From the NCBI GenBank assembly GCA_947057875.1, contig CAMSEX010000086.1, forward strand, positions 1 to 5,447: a stretch of 5,447 bases of DNA. The letters are read 5' to 3'. This DNA is from an uncultured Clostridium sp. Lineage in GTDB: Bacteria; Bacillota; Clostridia; TANB77; CAG-508. This document shows, piece after piece, positions 5,394-5,447 of the stretch. The notes below the pieces were generated by a model, which saw only the letters and a list, made by a program, of their open reading frames with translations, ran no database searches and was not told where the DNA came from. Positions within the stretch are counted from its first letter, which is position 1; the number at the start of each line of letters is the position of its first letter. The position numbers were made by a program, and so were the translations under genes.

Positions 5394-5401
5394 TAAATAA
5401 T

Positions 5402-5447
5402 AGATCGGAAGAGCACACGTCTGAACTCCAGTCACCTCTCGTCATCT
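5402..5447 (+). other. Illumina TruSeq P7-side adapter with i7 index (artefact)
   Basis: This is not genomic DNA. Positions 5402-5435 are the 34-base TruSeq adapter that begins AGATCGGAAGAGC and ends CCAGTCAC. Positions 5436-5443 (CTCTCGTC) are where the 8-base i7 index belongs, and 5444-5447 (ATCT) begin the P7 flow-cell sequence. The genomic part ends at about 5401. Confidence 0.98.

Noticed and set aside
5346..5401. Rho-independent terminator after the aminopeptidase gene
   Set aside because: There is an A-run just after the stop codon but no GC-rich inverted repeat followed by a T-run; the segment holds a promoter instead.
46..5401. CRISPR array, insertion sequence, tRNA/rRNA or phage signature
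   Set aside because: No regularly spaced repeats, terminal inverted repeats, transposase or integrase motifs, or RNA gene signatures were seen; almost all of the insert is accounted for by ordinary genes.

Overview
The window is one contig of bacterial DNA flanked by sequencing adapter. Positions 1-45 and 5402-5447 are Illumina TruSeq-type adapter, including the sample index on each side, so only about 46-5401 is biological. That insert is AT-rich (about one third G+C by eye) and uses the standard code, with TGG for Trp and TGA as a stop. Shine-Dalgarno sequences are strong (AGGAGG, GAAGG) and the genes are packed closely on one strand. With a YqeG-type HAD phosphatase and an aminopeptidase P gene just before a strong promoter, this points to a low-GC Bacillota, most likely a member of the Clostridia. 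No species can be named from the sequence alone.

Layout, all on the + strand: a class I SAM-dependent methyltransferase whose 5' end lies at the insert edge (54-680); a Nudix hydrolase starting at a TTG codon (700-1149); a second, closely related Nudix hydrolase (1152-1586); an RNase Z-like metallo-beta-lactamase-fold hydrolase (1596-2402); a third Nudix protein of the isopentenyl-diphosphate-isomerase-like subfamily (2430-2945); a YqeG-family HAD phosphatase (2963-3481); a type IV prepilin peptidase broken by a one-base frameshift near 3939 (3474-4251); and an M24 aminopeptidase P-family peptidase (4263-5345). After it come a good sigma-A promoter (5335-5363) and a ribosome binding site (5389-5393) whose gene is cut off by the adapter. 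Efp is the expected next gene.

Gaps between genes run from an 8-base overlap to 27 bases, so most or all of this could be one transcript. A candidate internal promoter at 2913-2941 could separate an upstream accessory set (methyltransferase, three Nudix proteins, MBL hydrolase) from a more widely conserved downstream set (yqeG, prepilin peptidase, aminopeptidase P). The upstream set is rich in nucleotide- and phosphate-cleaving folds and may be a metabolite clean-up or salvage group, but no substrate can be read from sequence.

I see no mobile element, CRISPR array, RNA gene or convincing terminator. The points most worth a second look are the frameshift in the prepilin peptidase, an apparent His-to-Tyr change at a metal-ligand position of the MBL protein, the tandem Nudix pair with a near-identical 33-base segment, and the adapter at both ends. 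I do not see clear evidence for a wholly new biological system.
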